A stretch of 64,000 nt of DNA from Arthrobacter sp. UNC362MFTsu5.1 (GCF_000685965.1 NZ_JMLE01000022.1:1-64000); one strand, 5' to 3'. Positions 49,841-58,412 are shown, counted from the stretch's first letter. The notes: generated by a model not told the origin, from the sequence alone. Numbers and translations are program-made.

Positions 49841-50896
49841 ATGAAAGCAGCACGTTTCCACGCCCGCGAAGATCTCCGGATCGAAGACGTTCCGGAGCCG
49901 GAACTGCGGCCCGGTGCCGTGAAGATCGCCGTCGCCTGGTGCGGTATCTGCGGTACGGACCTCCACGAATTCCTGGAAGGCCCCATCTTCACCCCGCCGC
50001 CCGGACACCCCCACGGGCTCTCCCACGAGGAAGCCCCGGTCACCCTGGGACATGAGTTCTCCGGAACGGTTGAGGAACTGGGCGACGGCGTTACCGGCCT
50101 GTCCGTCGGAGACAGCGTGGTGGTGGAGCCCTACTTCGTTTGTGACGAGTGCGGTCCGTGCCGGGCGGGCAACTACAACCTGTGCACCAAGCTGGGCTTC
50201 ATCGGGCTTGCCGGCGGCGGCGGGGGACTCAGCGAAAAGATCGTGGTTGATACGCGCTGGGTCCACCCGGTCGGCGATATTCCGCTCGACGAAGCCGCGC
50301 TCATCGAACCCCTCGCCGTGGCCTATCACGCAGTGGGCCGAAGCGACGTCAAAGCCGGGGACGTCGCCGTCGTCGGCGGTGCGGGTCCCATCGGGCTGCT
50401 CACGGCGGCGGTCCTGAAAGGGCTGGGAGTCACCACTGTGGTGACCGAACTGTCCGCCGCGCGCAAAGAAAAAGCCACGTCATCCGGCGTCGCGGATCAT
50501 GTACTCGACCCCAGCGCCGTCGACGTCAAGGCACGGGTGCTGGAACTGACCGGGGGAGCAGGGGCGGACGCAGCGTTCGAATGCGCCGGTGTGAATGCGG
50601 TGCTGGACACTATGCTCGACGTCGTGAAGCCCGCAGGTGTGGTGGTCAACGTGTCCATCTGGGGACGCCCGGCCACCGTGGACATGCAGAAGATCGTCCT
50701 CAAGGAGATCGACCTGCGCGGAACGATTGCCTACCGCGGCGACCACGCGGCCGCCATCAAACTTGTCCAGGATGGAAAAGTCGACCTCAAACCCTTCATC
50801 ACGGGACGGATTGCCCTGGACGATCTCGTGGACAAGGGCTTCGACACCTTGATCCACCACAACGACACGGCGGTGAAAATCATCGTGCATCCGTAG
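49841..50896 (+). CDS. Zinc-dependent dehydrogenase, (R,R)-butanediol dehydrogenase-like
   Basis: 351 residues. The catalytic zinc site WCGICGTDLHE and GHEFSGTV, the structural zinc cysteines CDECGPCRAGNYNLC and the NAD motif VVGGAGPIGLLTAAVLKG define a medium-chain dehydrogenase. LGFIGLAGGGGGLSEKIVV resembles (R,R)-butanediol dehydrogenases. It oxidises a secondary alcohol or diol to a ketone with NAD. Lies between the monooxygenase and OYE genes in one direction. Confidence 0.92.
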   Translation: MKAARFHAREDLRIEDVPEPELRPGAVKIAVAWCGICGTDLHEFLEGPIFTPPPGHPHGLSHEEAPVTLGHEFSGTVEELGDGVTGLSVGDSVVVEPYFVCDECGPCRAGNYNLCTKLGFIGLAGGGGGLSEKIVVDTRWVHPVGDIPLDEAALIEPLAVAYHAVGRSDVKAGDVAVVGGAGPIGLLTAAVLKGLGVTTVVTELSAARKEKATSSGVADHVLDPSAVDVKARVLELTGGAGADAAFECAGVNAVLDTMLDVVKPAGVVVNVSIWGRPATVDMQKIVLKEIDLRGTIAYRGDHAAAIKLVQDGKVDLKPFITGRIALDDLVDKGFDTLIHHNDTAVKIIVHP

Positions 50897-50978
50897 TGAT
50901 CCGAGTCTCATCCGGAATAGTTGCAGGCGCCTCGCAGTTGGGCTCAGTGGACCCAATCCGCTTTGAAAGGAACTGCGC

Positions 50979-52058
50979 ATGCTGTTTTCCCCGTTGACTC
51001 TCGGCGAGCTCGAACTGCCCAACCGCCTGGTGATGGCCCCGCTTACCCGTCTCCGCTCCGGCGAAGCGGGGGTACCCGCCCCCATCGTTGTCGAGCACTA
51101 CCGCCAGCGCGCCTCGCTTGGCCTGATCGTCAGCGAAGGCACGTACCCGAGCCCTGCAGGACGCTCCTACCCGGGGCAGCCAGGCATCGTCACGCCCGAG
51201 CAGATTGCCGGCTGGAAAACGGTCACGGACGCCGTGCATGCCGAAGGCGGTCGGATCTTCGCGCAGATCATGCACGGTGGCCGGGTTTCGCACGAGGACA
51301 TCAACGGCGGCCACCAGGTGGTCGCGCCGAGTGCCATCGCCGTTGAGGCAGAGTCCCGCACGTACAAGGGCAAGCAGCCACACCCCGTGCCGCACGCCCT
51401 GACCACCGCTGAGCTGCCCGGCGTCCTCCAGGAAATTGTCCAGGGATCGCTGAACGCGATCGAGGCAGGGTTCGACGGCGTTGAGCTGCACTCCGCCAAC
51501 GGTTACCTGCTGCACGAATTCCTTGCGCCGTCGTCGAACCAGCGCGACGACATCTATGGCGGCTCACCCGAGAACCGGGCGCGCTTCGTCATCGAGGTTG
51601 TGCAGGCAGTGGTTGCGGCCATCGGTGCCGACCGCGTCGGCATCCGGATCTCGCCCGAGCACAACGTCCAGGGTGCCCTCGAAACGGATGCCGCGGACGT
51701 CCGCGCAACGTACTCCCGGTTGGTGGACGCCATCTCGCCGCTGAACCTGGCCTACCTGAGCATCCTGCACAAGGAGCCCGCCGGCGACCTGGTCCAGTAC
51801 CTGCGTTCCCGGTTCAACGGACCCTTCCTGGTCAACACCGGCTTCGGCGTGATCACCACCCGCGAAGAGGCCATCGCACTGGTTGCCGACGGCCATGCCG
51901 ACGCCGTGGTGGTGGGCCGTCCTGCCATCGCCAACCCCGACCTTGTGCGCCGCTGGCGAGAAGACCTGCCGGTCAACGAACCGAACCAGGCCACGTTCTA
52001 CGCCGACGGAGCCGAAGGCTACACGGACTACCCGTTCTACGAGGAGTCCGCGAACTAG
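50979..52058 (+). CDS. Old yellow enzyme family ene-reductase
   Basis: 359 residues with GAAAGGAAC before the ATG. N-terminal FSPLTLGELELPNRLVMAPLTR, the substrate/FMN His-Asn pair in VELHSANGYLLHEFLAPSSN and YGGSPENRARF are classic OYE signatures; LVNTGFGVITTREEA and DAVVVGRPAIANPDL bind the FMN phosphate. It reduces activated C=C bonds such as enones using NAD(P)H. A terminator follows. In context it could saturate an enone before or after the monooxygenase step. Confidence 0.95.
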   Translation: MLFSPLTLGELELPNRLVMAPLTRLRSGEAGVPAPIVVEHYRQRASLGLIVSEGTYPSPAGRSYPGQPGIVTPEQIAGWKTVTDAVHAEGGRIFAQIMHGGRVSHEDINGGHQVVAPSAIAVEAESRTYKGKQPHPVPHALTTAELPGVLQEIVQGSLNAIEAGFDGVELHSANGYLLHEFLAPSSNQRDDIYGGSPENRARFVIEVVQAVVAAIGADRVGIRISPEHNVQGALETDAADVRATYSRLVDAISPLNLAYLSILHKEPAGDLVQYLRSRFNGPFLVNTGFGVITTREEAIALVADGHADAVVVGRPAIANPDLVRRWREDLPVNEPNQATFYADGAEGYTDYPFYEESAN

Positions 52059-52100
52059 CCACTTCGGGTCCCCGGGCCCTGGCATAACAGACTGGTACCA

Positions 52101-52131
52101 CAGGCGGGCGCAACCCCTTTGCGCCCGCCTG
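52101..52131 (+). terminator. Intrinsic terminator after the OYE gene
   Basis: A 12-bp stem CAGGCGGGCGCA (52101-52112) with its complement at 52120-52131, 7-base loop, followed by TTGTGTTGT. Confidence 0.85.
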
Positions 52132-52183
52132 TTGTGTTGTCCGCTGCTTTGTGACCGGCCGTGCAGGCCGCGTCGGAGGCTGG

Positions 52184-52192
52184 CCTATAGGA
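52184..52192. promoter_or_regulatory. CCTATAGGA palindrome at the FadR-type regulator's start
   Basis: CCTATAGGA overlaps a -10-like TATAGG 8 bases before the ATG at 52200. The same 9-mer recurs before the downstream operon at 53033-53041, suggesting a shared operator and autoregulation. A -10 this close implies a leaderless message. Confidence 0.6.
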
Positions 52193-52199
52193 TCTGAAC

Positions 52200-52907
52200 A
52201 TGCAGCGTCCGTCCCAAAGCACCAGTCCCGGCAGTCGAAAAGGCAAGCCCGTGAGCCGTCAGGTGCTGGCCGACCACGTCTATGAGGAACTGCTGGAATC
52301 CCTGATGGACGGCCGGCTTGAACCGGGCGCCACCGTCAGCATTGACGGCACGGCGCGTGACCTTGACGTTTCGCCCACCCCCGTTCGCGAGGCCCTGGCC
52401 CGGCTGGAACACACCGGAATGGTCCGCCGCGTTGCCCTCAAGGGCTACCGGGTGGCGCCCGTCTTCACCCGCGAGGACTTCGCCGAGCTGATGGAAGCGC
52501 GGCTCGCCATCGAGCCGGTGAATGCCCGGCTTGCCTGCGCGCGGCTGACCCCGGAAAGCCTGGCCCAGCTGGAACAGGCAGTGACTGACCTGAAAACCGC
52601 ACCGCGAGGGCCGTCCTTCGCAGAATTCCGTGACTACCTGGAGGCCGACGAGCGGTTCCACCGCCTCATCGCCGAGCAGACCGGAAACCAGTTCATGGTG
52701 GCCGCCTACGCGGCGCTGGGAGGCCAGGTGCAGCGGTTCCGGCTCTTCGGCGGCGTGGGCATCACGGATGCGGAGAACGCCATCGCCGAACATCAGGCCG
52801 TCCTTGATGCGATGGCCTCGGGAGACCCCGAGTCGGCTGCGGCTGCCATGGCCGAGCACGTGAGCAAGGTCCGCGGCCGCGCCATAGCTGACGCCCCTGA
52901 GGCCTGA
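52200..52907 (+). CDS. GntR family, FadR/FCD-type regulator of the erythrulose operon
   Basis: 235 residues. ATG at 52200 looks leaderless; GTG at 52251 is an alternative start. Winged helix: VYEELLESLMDGRLEPGATVSI, VSPTPVREALARLEHTGMVRR, GYRVAPVF. FCD domain: MEARLAIEPVNARLA, ADERFHRLIAEQTGNQF with the His/Asp ligands, and AEHVSKVRGRA. It most likely represses the operon starting at 53071 and is released by a pathway sugar acid or phosphate. A long hairpin separates it from that operon. Confidence 0.92.
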   Translation: MQRPSQSTSPGSRKGKPVSRQVLADHVYEELLESLMDGRLEPGATVSIDGTARDLDVSPTPVREALARLEHTGMVRRVALKGYRVAPVFTREDFAELMEARLAIEPVNARLACARLTPESLAQLEQAVTDLKTAPRGPSFAEFRDYLEADERFHRLIAEQTGNQFMVAAYAALGGQVQRFRLFGGVGITDAENAIAEHQAVLDAMASGDPESAAAAMAEHVSKVRGRAIADAPEA

Positions 52908-52920
52908 TCCCCGCACCCCC

Positions 52921-52980
52921 AACTGAGTAGCAGCAGGTGTCGTTTTGGAGCGTCAAAACGACACCTGCTGCTACCTAGTT
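52921..52980. terminator. Long hairpin between regulator and operon
   Basis: A 21-bp perfect stem (52927-52947 with 52954-52974), extended by AACT/AGTT after a two-base mismatch, loop GAGCGT. There is no following T-run. Like the hairpin at 22713 it resembles a repeated palindromic element. Confidence 0.75.
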
Positions 52981-53006
52981 GGGCCACAACCACCAGAAAT
53001 GTGACC

Positions 53007-53050
53007 TTGACAACTTTGTGTCGATAGTAAATCCTATAGGAAACAGGATT
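53007..53050 (+). promoter_or_regulatory. Promoter and operator of the erythrulose operon
   Basis: TTGACA (53007-53012) is a perfect -35; a good -10 at the right spacing is not clear. TCCTATAGGA (53032-53041) is a perfect palindrome, and AATCCT (53030-53035) pairs with AGGATT (53045-53050). They lie just downstream, where a repressor could bind. Confidence 0.6.
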
Positions 53051-53070
53051 CGCACAAAGGAGTGAACACC

Positions 53071-54072
53071 ATGTCCTACACCGCCGAGAACTGGCCCATT
53101 ACTGCGGCCCTGCTTCAGTTCCCGGGCACCGACGCCCAGGGAACCCACATCAACGACGCCGACGCATCGGCCTGGGCCAACGTCCTCACTGAGGTCAAGG
53201 AAGCCGGCTTCGCCCACGCGGACCTCACGGACAGCTGGGTGCGCCCCGGCGATCTCAGCACGGAGCGCCTGGCCGAGTTCAAGCAGACGGCAGACGCCGT
53301 GGGCATCGGCGTACCGGTCATCTCCGCCATCCGCCGCAGCGTCATCGAAGAAGGCAACTGGGAAGCCAACCTTGCCTACAGCCACCGCACCATCGACGCC
53401 GCCGCCGAGCTGGGCTGCGAAGTCGTCTCGTTCGGACTCCACCAGGCCATTACGCCCGAGCAGCAGAAACAGCTCTGGTTCTGGACCGTCGAAGGCTACA
53501 AGGACCCGGCCGGAAACAAGGAAGCCTGGGGCAACGCCGTCAGCCGCCTCCGCGAACTTGGCCGGCACGCAGCCGAAGTCGGCGTCCTGCTCTCGCTCGA
53601 AATGTATGAAGACACCTACCTGGGCACCGCGGATTCCTCGGTGCAGCTGGTCCAGGACATCGGACTGTCCAACGTCGGCCTCAACCCGGACCTCGGCAAC
53701 CTGATCCGGCTCCACCGGCCCATCGAGGACTGGCGCGAGATGGTGGCCAAGACCCTGCCGTACTCCAACTACTGGCACATGAAGAACTACATCCGGGATG
53801 AGGACGCGGCCCGCGACATGTACGTCGCCATGCCGGCGCCGATGGAAAGCGGCCTCATCAACTACCGCGAAGCCTTCAAGCTCGCGCTGTCCGTCGGGTT
53901 CCAGGGCATCCTCTGCACCGAGCACTACGGCGGCGACGGCCTCAGCGTGACGGCCAGCAACCAGGACTACCTCCGCCGCCACGTCCTCCCCAAGACGGAC
54001 GGCTACGCGCTGGGCCAGAGCCAGGTGGCCCAGGGCCGGCAGCAGCCGGCCGCCGCACTCGCCGTCGTCTAA
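53071..54072 (+). CDS. Xylose-isomerase-like TIM-barrel protein (sugar phosphate isomerase/epimerase or 3-oxo-acid decarboxylase)
   Basis: 333 residues from ATG 53071 with AAAGGAG 8 bases before. Motifs LLSLEMYEDTYLG (metal Glu), VGLNPDLGNLIRLH (metal Asp) and WHMKNYIRDEDA belong to the AP-endonuclease-2 TIM-barrel family, using a divalent metal. Relatives include the erythrulose-phosphate epimerase EryC and the 3-oxo-isoapionate decarboxylase OiaC. As first gene before a kinase and isomerases for erythrulose, either role fits. The C-terminus ends in a Gln/Ala-rich tail. Confidence 0.8.
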   Translation: MSYTAENWPITAALLQFPGTDAQGTHINDADASAWANVLTEVKEAGFAHADLTDSWVRPGDLSTERLAEFKQTADAVGIGVPVISAIRRSVIEEGNWEANLAYSHRTIDAAAELGCEVVSFGLHQAITPEQQKQLWFWTVEGYKDPAGNKEAWGNAVSRLRELGRHAAEVGVLLSLEMYEDTYLGTADSSVQLVQDIGLSNVGLNPDLGNLIRLHRPIEDWREMVAKTLPYSNYWHMKNYIRDEDAARDMYVAMPAPMESGLINYREAFKLALSVGFQGILCTEHYGGDGLSVTASNQDYLRRHVLPKTDGYALGQSQVAQGRQQPAAALAVV

Positions 54073-54141
54073 GCAGGCCTTCGTCTAAGCAGGGCGTGAG
54101 CCCGACACCGCTTTTCCCAACACGGATTCGATGAGGAAACC

Positions 54142-55920
54142 ATGACCCAGATCTTCGACAACCCCGCTGATTTCGCGGATGAGGCACTGGAAGGCTTTGT
54201 CGCAGCCAACCGCGGCTACGTTGCCCGCGTTGACGGCGGCGTGGTCCGCTCCACCGAGGTGCCCGCCGGGCAGGTGGCCCTGGTGGTGGGCGGCGGCTCC
54301 GGCCACTACCCGGCCTTCGCCGGACTGGTGGGGCCGGGCCTCGCCACCGGCTCCGCCTGCGGCAACATGTTCGCGTCCCCGGCGGCCGGCCAGGTCTACC
54401 GGGTGGCCAAGGCGTCCAACGCCGGCGGCGGCGTGCTGCTGAGCTACGGCAACTACGCCGGCGACGTGCTCCACTTCGGCCAGGCCCAGCTGCGTCTCAA
54501 CGCCGAAGGCATCGAAACCCGCACCGTCCTCGTCACGGACGACATCGCCAGCGCACCGCTGGACCAGATCGAGAAACGCCGCGGCATCGCCGGCGACCTG
54601 ACGGTCTTCAAGATCGCCGGCGCCGCGGCCGAAGCGGGACTGGACCTCGACGCCGTCGAACGCCTGGCCATCCGCACCAATTACCGCACCCGTTCCCTGG
54701 GCGTGGCATTCGACGGCTGCACCCTCCCGGGAGCGGACACCCCGCTGTTCCACGTGCCCGCCGGCCAGATGTCGCTGGGCCTGGGCATCCACGGCGAACC
54801 GGGCATCTCCGAACACCCCATGCCCACCGCCTCCGAACTCGCCGAGCTGCTTGTCTCCCGGCTCCTGGCGGACAAGCCCGACGACGCCGGGAACCGCGTG
54901 GTGGCCATCGTCAACGGCCTGGGCACGGTCAAATACGATGAGCTGTTCCTGCTGTTCGGCAAGATCGACAAGCTCCTCACCGCTGCGGGCCTGACCGTGG
55001 TGGAACCGGAATGCGGCGAGCTGGTCACCAGCCTGGACATGTCCGGGCTTTCCCTGACTTTGCTCTGGCTGGACGACGAACTCGAGAAGTTCTGGGCCGC
55101 CCCGGCCGACACGCCCGCCTTCCGCAAAGGCAACCTCGCCCCGCGCGCACGCCGCGAGCTGGCCGGACCGGAAGACGCCGTGGCCGGCGAAGTGGAAAAC
55201 ACGACGGCGGCAGCAGCTGAGCTGGGCCGGCTGGCAGCCGCCGTGCTCGCCCAGGTGCAGGGCGTCGTCGTCGAGCATGAAGAGGAACTGGGCAACCTGG
55301 ACGCCATTGCCGGCGACGGCGACCATGGCATCGGCATGCGCCGCGGCGTGGACGCGGCAGCCGCGGCAGCACAGGAAACCTCGGCAGCCGGGGCTTCGGT
55401 GGAACGCGTTCTCACCGCAGCAGGGGAGGCCTGGAGCGAACGCGCCGGCGGAACCTCAGGTGCGCTGTGGGGATCCGCGGTCATCGCTGCCGGGCTCGCC
55501 CTCGGCAACAAGGATTCGTACCGCGGAGAGGATGCGGCGGCCGCCGTCACCGCCTTCGTGGACGCCATCACCGAACTCGGCAAGGCCGAGCCGGGGGACA
55601 AGACCATGGTGGACGCGCTGCTTCCCTTCCGGGACACATTCCGCACAGCGTTCGACGGCGGAGCCCCGGCACGCGGGGCGCTCGCCTCGGCAGCGGCTGC
55701 TGCTGTAACCGCAGCCGACGCCACCGCGGCGCTCCGGCCGCTCAAGGGCCGCGCGCGTCCCCTCGCCGAAAAGAGCCTGGGCCATCCCGATCCCGGCGCC
55801 GTCTCCTTCGGGCTGATCGCCACCCGGATCTCGAACTACCTCGATCCTGAACTGAATAATTCCGCCCTGACGGATTCACAACTTGCCGCGTCCGCGGCCG
55901 GAAATGGAGCACCAGCATGA
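54142..55920 (+). CDS. DhaK-DhaL fusion kinase (dihydroxyacetone/erythrulose kinase)
   Basis: 592 residues, ATP-dependent fused form. DhaK part: VVGGGSGHYPAFAGLVGPG, VLLSYGNYAGDV, and the substrate-binding His in GLGIHGEPGISE (about residue 218). DhaL part from about 355: DAIAGDGDHGIGMRRG with the Mg-binding Asp residues and GGTSGALWGSAV. A phosphotransferase-dependent DhaM is absent, so ATP is the donor. In actinomycete tetritol pathways such kinases phosphorylate erythrulose; plain dihydroxyacetone cannot be excluded. Stop overlaps the rpiB-like start. Confidence 0.9.
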   Translation: MTQIFDNPADFADEALEGFVAANRGYVARVDGGVVRSTEVPAGQVALVVGGGSGHYPAFAGLVGPGLATGSACGNMFASPAAGQVYRVAKASNAGGGVLLSYGNYAGDVLHFGQAQLRLNAEGIETRTVLVTDDIASAPLDQIEKRRGIAGDLTVFKIAGAAAEAGLDLDAVERLAIRTNYRTRSLGVAFDGCTLPGADTPLFHVPAGQMSLGLGIHGEPGISEHPMPTASELAELLVSRLLADKPDDAGNRVVAIVNGLGTVKYDELFLLFGKIDKLLTAAGLTVVEPECGELVTSLDMSGLSLTLLWLDDELEKFWAAPADTPAFRKGNLAPRARRELAGPEDAVAGEVENTTAAAAELGRLAAAVLAQVQGVVVEHEEELGNLDAIAGDGDHGIGMRRGVDAAAAAAQETSAAGASVERVLTAAGEAWSERAGGTSGALWGSAVIAAGLALGNKDSYRGEDAAAAVTAFVDAITELGKAEPGDKTMVDALLPFRDTFRTAFDGGAPARGALASAAAAAVTAADATAALRPLKGRARPLAEKSLGHPDPGAVSFGLIATRISNYLDPELNNSALTDSQLAASAAGNGAPA

Positions 55921-56438
55921 GCACCACCCCGGGCACCAGCCCCAGCAACACGACTTCCGGGAGCACCGCAGGCTGGCGGATCGTCGTCGGAAACGACGAA
56001 GCCGGCGTCGAATACAAGGAAGCGCTGAAGTCCCTGCTCGAAGCCGACAGCCGCGTCGCGTCCGTGCTGGACATCGGCGTGGGCGCCAACGACTCCACCG
56101 CGTACCCGCACGTCGCCGTCGATGCCGCCCGCAAAGTGGCCGACGGCGAAGCGGACCGTGCGCTGCTGATCTGCGGCACGGGGCTGGGGGTGGCCATCGC
56201 GGCCAACAAAGTCCCCGGGATCCGCGCCGTCACGGCCCACGACGGCTACTCCGTGGAGCGCTCGGTCCTGAGCAACAACGCCCAGGTCCTCACCATGGGC
56301 CAGCGCGTCATCGGCCTGGAGCTGGCCATGAAGCTGGTGGGCGAGTGGCTCGACTACCGTTTCGACGAGACCTCATCCTCCGCCGCCAAGGTGGACGCCA
56401 TCTGCTCCTACGAGCCCGACTACACGAAGGCAGTCTGA
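55917..56438 (+). CDS. RpiB/LacAB-type sugar-phosphate isomerase (D-erythrulose-4-phosphate isomerase-like)
   Basis: 173 residues. The RpiB pattern is clear: VVGNDEAGVEYKEAL (with Glu in place of the His in DHAG), LICGTGLGVAIAANKVPGIRA with the catalytic Cys, AHDGYSVERSVLSNNAQVLTMG. The DEAG variant and tetrose-linked neighbours resemble EryI/DerI, which convert D-erythrulose-4-phosphate to D-erythrose-4-phosphate. An N-terminal Ser/Thr/Gly stretch of about 20 residues is unusual. ATGA overlap with the kinase. Confidence 0.88.
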   Translation: MSTTPGTSPSNTTSGSTAGWRIVVGNDEAGVEYKEALKSLLEADSRVASVLDIGVGANDSTAYPHVAVDAARKVADGEADRALLICGTGLGVAIAANKVPGIRAVTAHDGYSVERSVLSNNAQVLTMGQRVIGLELAMKLVGEWLDYRFDETSSSAAKVDAICSYEPDYTKAV

Positions 56439-56440
56439 TC

Positions 56441-57433
56441 ATGACCGAAACAGTAAGCACCCCCAACGCGGCAGCCGTAAACAGCGCCCGGAAGATCGCC
56501 GTCGTCGGCTCCGGCTACATGGGCGGCGGGATCGCGCAGGTCCTGGCGCTCGGCGGAGCCCGCGTGGCACTCGCCGATGTGTCCGCCGAAGTAGCGCAGA
56601 GCAACTACGACCGTCTCCTGACGGAATCTGACCAGTTCGTGGCCGACGGCCTGTTCCCCGCCGGTTCCACCGAAATCCTGAAGCAGAACCTATGGGCCGC
56701 CAAGGACATCGAGGAAGCCGTGGCCGACGCGGACTTCATTGAGGAAGCCGTCCCCGAAGTCATCGCCATCAAGCACCAGACGCTGGCCCGCATCAGCGCC
56801 GCGGCCAGGCCGGACGCCATCATCGGCTCCAACACCTCCACCATCTCCATCTCCGAACTGTCCGAGCCGGTCACCAACCCGGAGCGGTTCCTCGGGGTGC
56901 ACTTCTCCAACCCCTCACCGTTCATCCCCGGCGTCGAGATCATCCCCCACGCCGGTACGTCGGCAACCACCGTCGGCGCGGTCCGCGACCTGGTGCACGC
57001 AGCAGGCAAGCAGACCGCCGTCGTCAAGGACGTCACCGGCTTCGTTCTCAACCGCCTGCAGTACGCGCTCTTCCACGAAGCCGCGCAGTTGGTGGAGCAG
57101 GGCATCGCCACCGCGGACGACGTGGACACCCTGGTCCGCACCACGTTCGGCTTTCGGCTGCCGTTCTTCGGTCCTTTCGCGATTGCCGACATGGCCGGGC
57201 TGGACGTTTACAACTTCTGCTACAAGTCGCTCCAGACCGACTTCCCGGAGCGGTTCGCCACCCCGAAGATCCTCACGGACCTGGTGGAAGCGGGAAAGCT
57301 GGGCACCAAGACCGGCGCGGGCTTCCTCAACGTTCCGGCAGAGCGCACGCCTGAGCTGATCGCCTACCGCAATAAGGCCTACGTGGCCATGCAGCAGCTG
57401 CTCGAAGACCTCGGCCCCGCGCCCATCAACTAA
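56441..57433 (+). CDS. 3-hydroxyacyl-CoA dehydrogenase-like NAD-binding protein
   Basis: 330 residues from ATG 56441, 2 bases after the rpiB-like stop. Rossmann motif IAVVGSGYMGGGIAQVLALGG, ADFIEEAVPE, SNTSTISISEL and catalytic His in FLGVHFSNPSPFIPGVEIIP, then the helical C-domain with VKDVTGFVLNRLQYALFHEA. CoA-pathway genes are absent around it, so an L-gulonate-3-dehydrogenase-like oxidation of a sugar acid at C3 is suggested instead. This enzyme is not part of described erythritol pathways and is the odd member of the operon. Confidence 0.85.
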   Translation: MTETVSTPNAAAVNSARKIAVVGSGYMGGGIAQVLALGGARVALADVSAEVAQSNYDRLLTESDQFVADGLFPAGSTEILKQNLWAAKDIEEAVADADFIEEAVPEVIAIKHQTLARISAAARPDAIIGSNTSTISISELSEPVTNPERFLGVHFSNPSPFIPGVEIIPHAGTSATTVGAVRDLVHAAGKQTAVVKDVTGFVLNRLQYALFHEAAQLVEQGIATADDVDTLVRTTFGFRLPFFGPFAIADMAGLDVYNFCYKSLQTDFPERFATPKILTDLVEAGKLGTKTGAGFLNVPAERTPELIAYRNKAYVAMQQLLEDLGPAPIN

Positions 57434-57467
57434 CTCCGCCCCTTTACTTCACCCAGGAGCCACCCAC

Positions 57468-58235
57468 ATGAGCATCTTCCCCGCAGAACGCACGGCAATC
57501 GTCACAGGAGCCGTCTCCGAGCGCGGTATCGGCCGGGCCACTGTCAACTACCTGGCCGCGCAAGGCTGGAACATCGGCATCATCGACCTTGACGACGCAC
57601 TCTGCAAAGCCACCGCCAAGGAACTCGCAGCCCAGTACGGCGTGCAGGCCCACGGCGTCGGCGCCAACGTCGGCGATGAAGCATCGGTCCGCAGCGCGAT
57701 CGACGAGATCGAAGCCGAACTGCCGCAAATTGTGGCCCTCGCCAATGTGGCCGGGGTCAGTTCACCCGTTCCGTATCTGGAACTGGACGCGGCCGAATGG
57801 GACCGCGTCCTGAATATCAACCTCAACGGCGTCCACTACGCCACCCGCCGCGTAGCCGAGTCCATGGTGAAGAACCGGATCGGGCGCATCGTGAACATCT
57901 CCTCCGTGTCGGCCCAGCGCGGCGGCGGCACCTTCTCCAAGACGCCCTACTCGGTGGCGAAGGCCGGCGTGATCGGGCTGACCCGTTCCACTGCCCGGGA
58001 ACTGGGGGAGTACGACATCACAGTCAACGCGATCTCCCCGGGCCCGATCGACACCGACATCATGGGCGGCACGCTCAGCCAGGAACGCAAGGACGAACTC
58101 ACCAAGGACCTCGTCGTCAACCGGGTCGGGTCCACCCGCGACATCGCAGCAGCCATCGCCTTCCTCATCAGCGAGGACGCCGGCTACATCTCCGGCCAGA
58201 CGCTGAATGTGGATGGCGGACTCTACATGCACTAG
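57468..58235 (+). CDS. SDR family oxidoreductase
   Basis: 255 residues with CAGGAG upstream. Cofactor motif TGAVSERGIGRA, NVAGV, catalytic Ser in SSVSAQRGGG and YSVAK. Asp in IIDLDDAL indicates NAD preference. Likely oxidises a polyol or hydroxy acid in the operon's pathway, for example a tetritol to erythrulose. Strongly similar to the SDR at 8383-9156, sharing runs such as PGPIDTDIMGGTLS and SAQRGGG. Confidence 0.9.
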   Translation: MSIFPAERTAIVTGAVSERGIGRATVNYLAAQGWNIGIIDLDDALCKATAKELAAQYGVQAHGVGANVGDEASVRSAIDEIEAELPQIVALANVAGVSSPVPYLELDAAEWDRVLNINLNGVHYATRRVAESMVKNRIGRIVNISSVSAQRGGGTFSKTPYSVAKAGVIGLTRSTARELGEYDITVNAISPGPIDTDIMGGTLSQERKDELTKDLVVNRVGSTRDIAAAIAFLISEDAGYISGQTLNVDGGLYMH

Positions 58236-58247
58236 GGAAGGCCAGCC

Positions 58248-58412
58248 ATGGCACAGCACAGCAACCCCGCAGGACTGTCCGCAAAAGCACGGCCGGCAAC
58301 GCCACGGCCCGCAACGGGGCTCAGGTCCTGGAGCCGCGGACGCCAGATCTACCTCGCCGTGGGCATCCTCGCCTGCCTCGCCGGGATCATGATCATCGCG
58401 TTCTCCCGCTAG
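58248..58412 (+). CDS. Small single-span membrane protein in the operon
   Basis: 54 residues, ATG 58248 with GGGAAGG 6 bases upstream, located between the SDR and MFS genes. A basic N-terminus (AKARPATPRPATGLRSWSRGRQ) precedes one membrane helix (IYLAVGILACLAGIMIIAF) ending in SR. N-in orientation is predicted from the Arg residues. No homologue is recognised; it may assist the transporter. It is too short for many gene callers. Confidence 0.7.
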   Translation: MAQHSNPAGLSAKARPATPRPATGLRSWSRGRQIYLAVGILACLAGIMIIAFSR

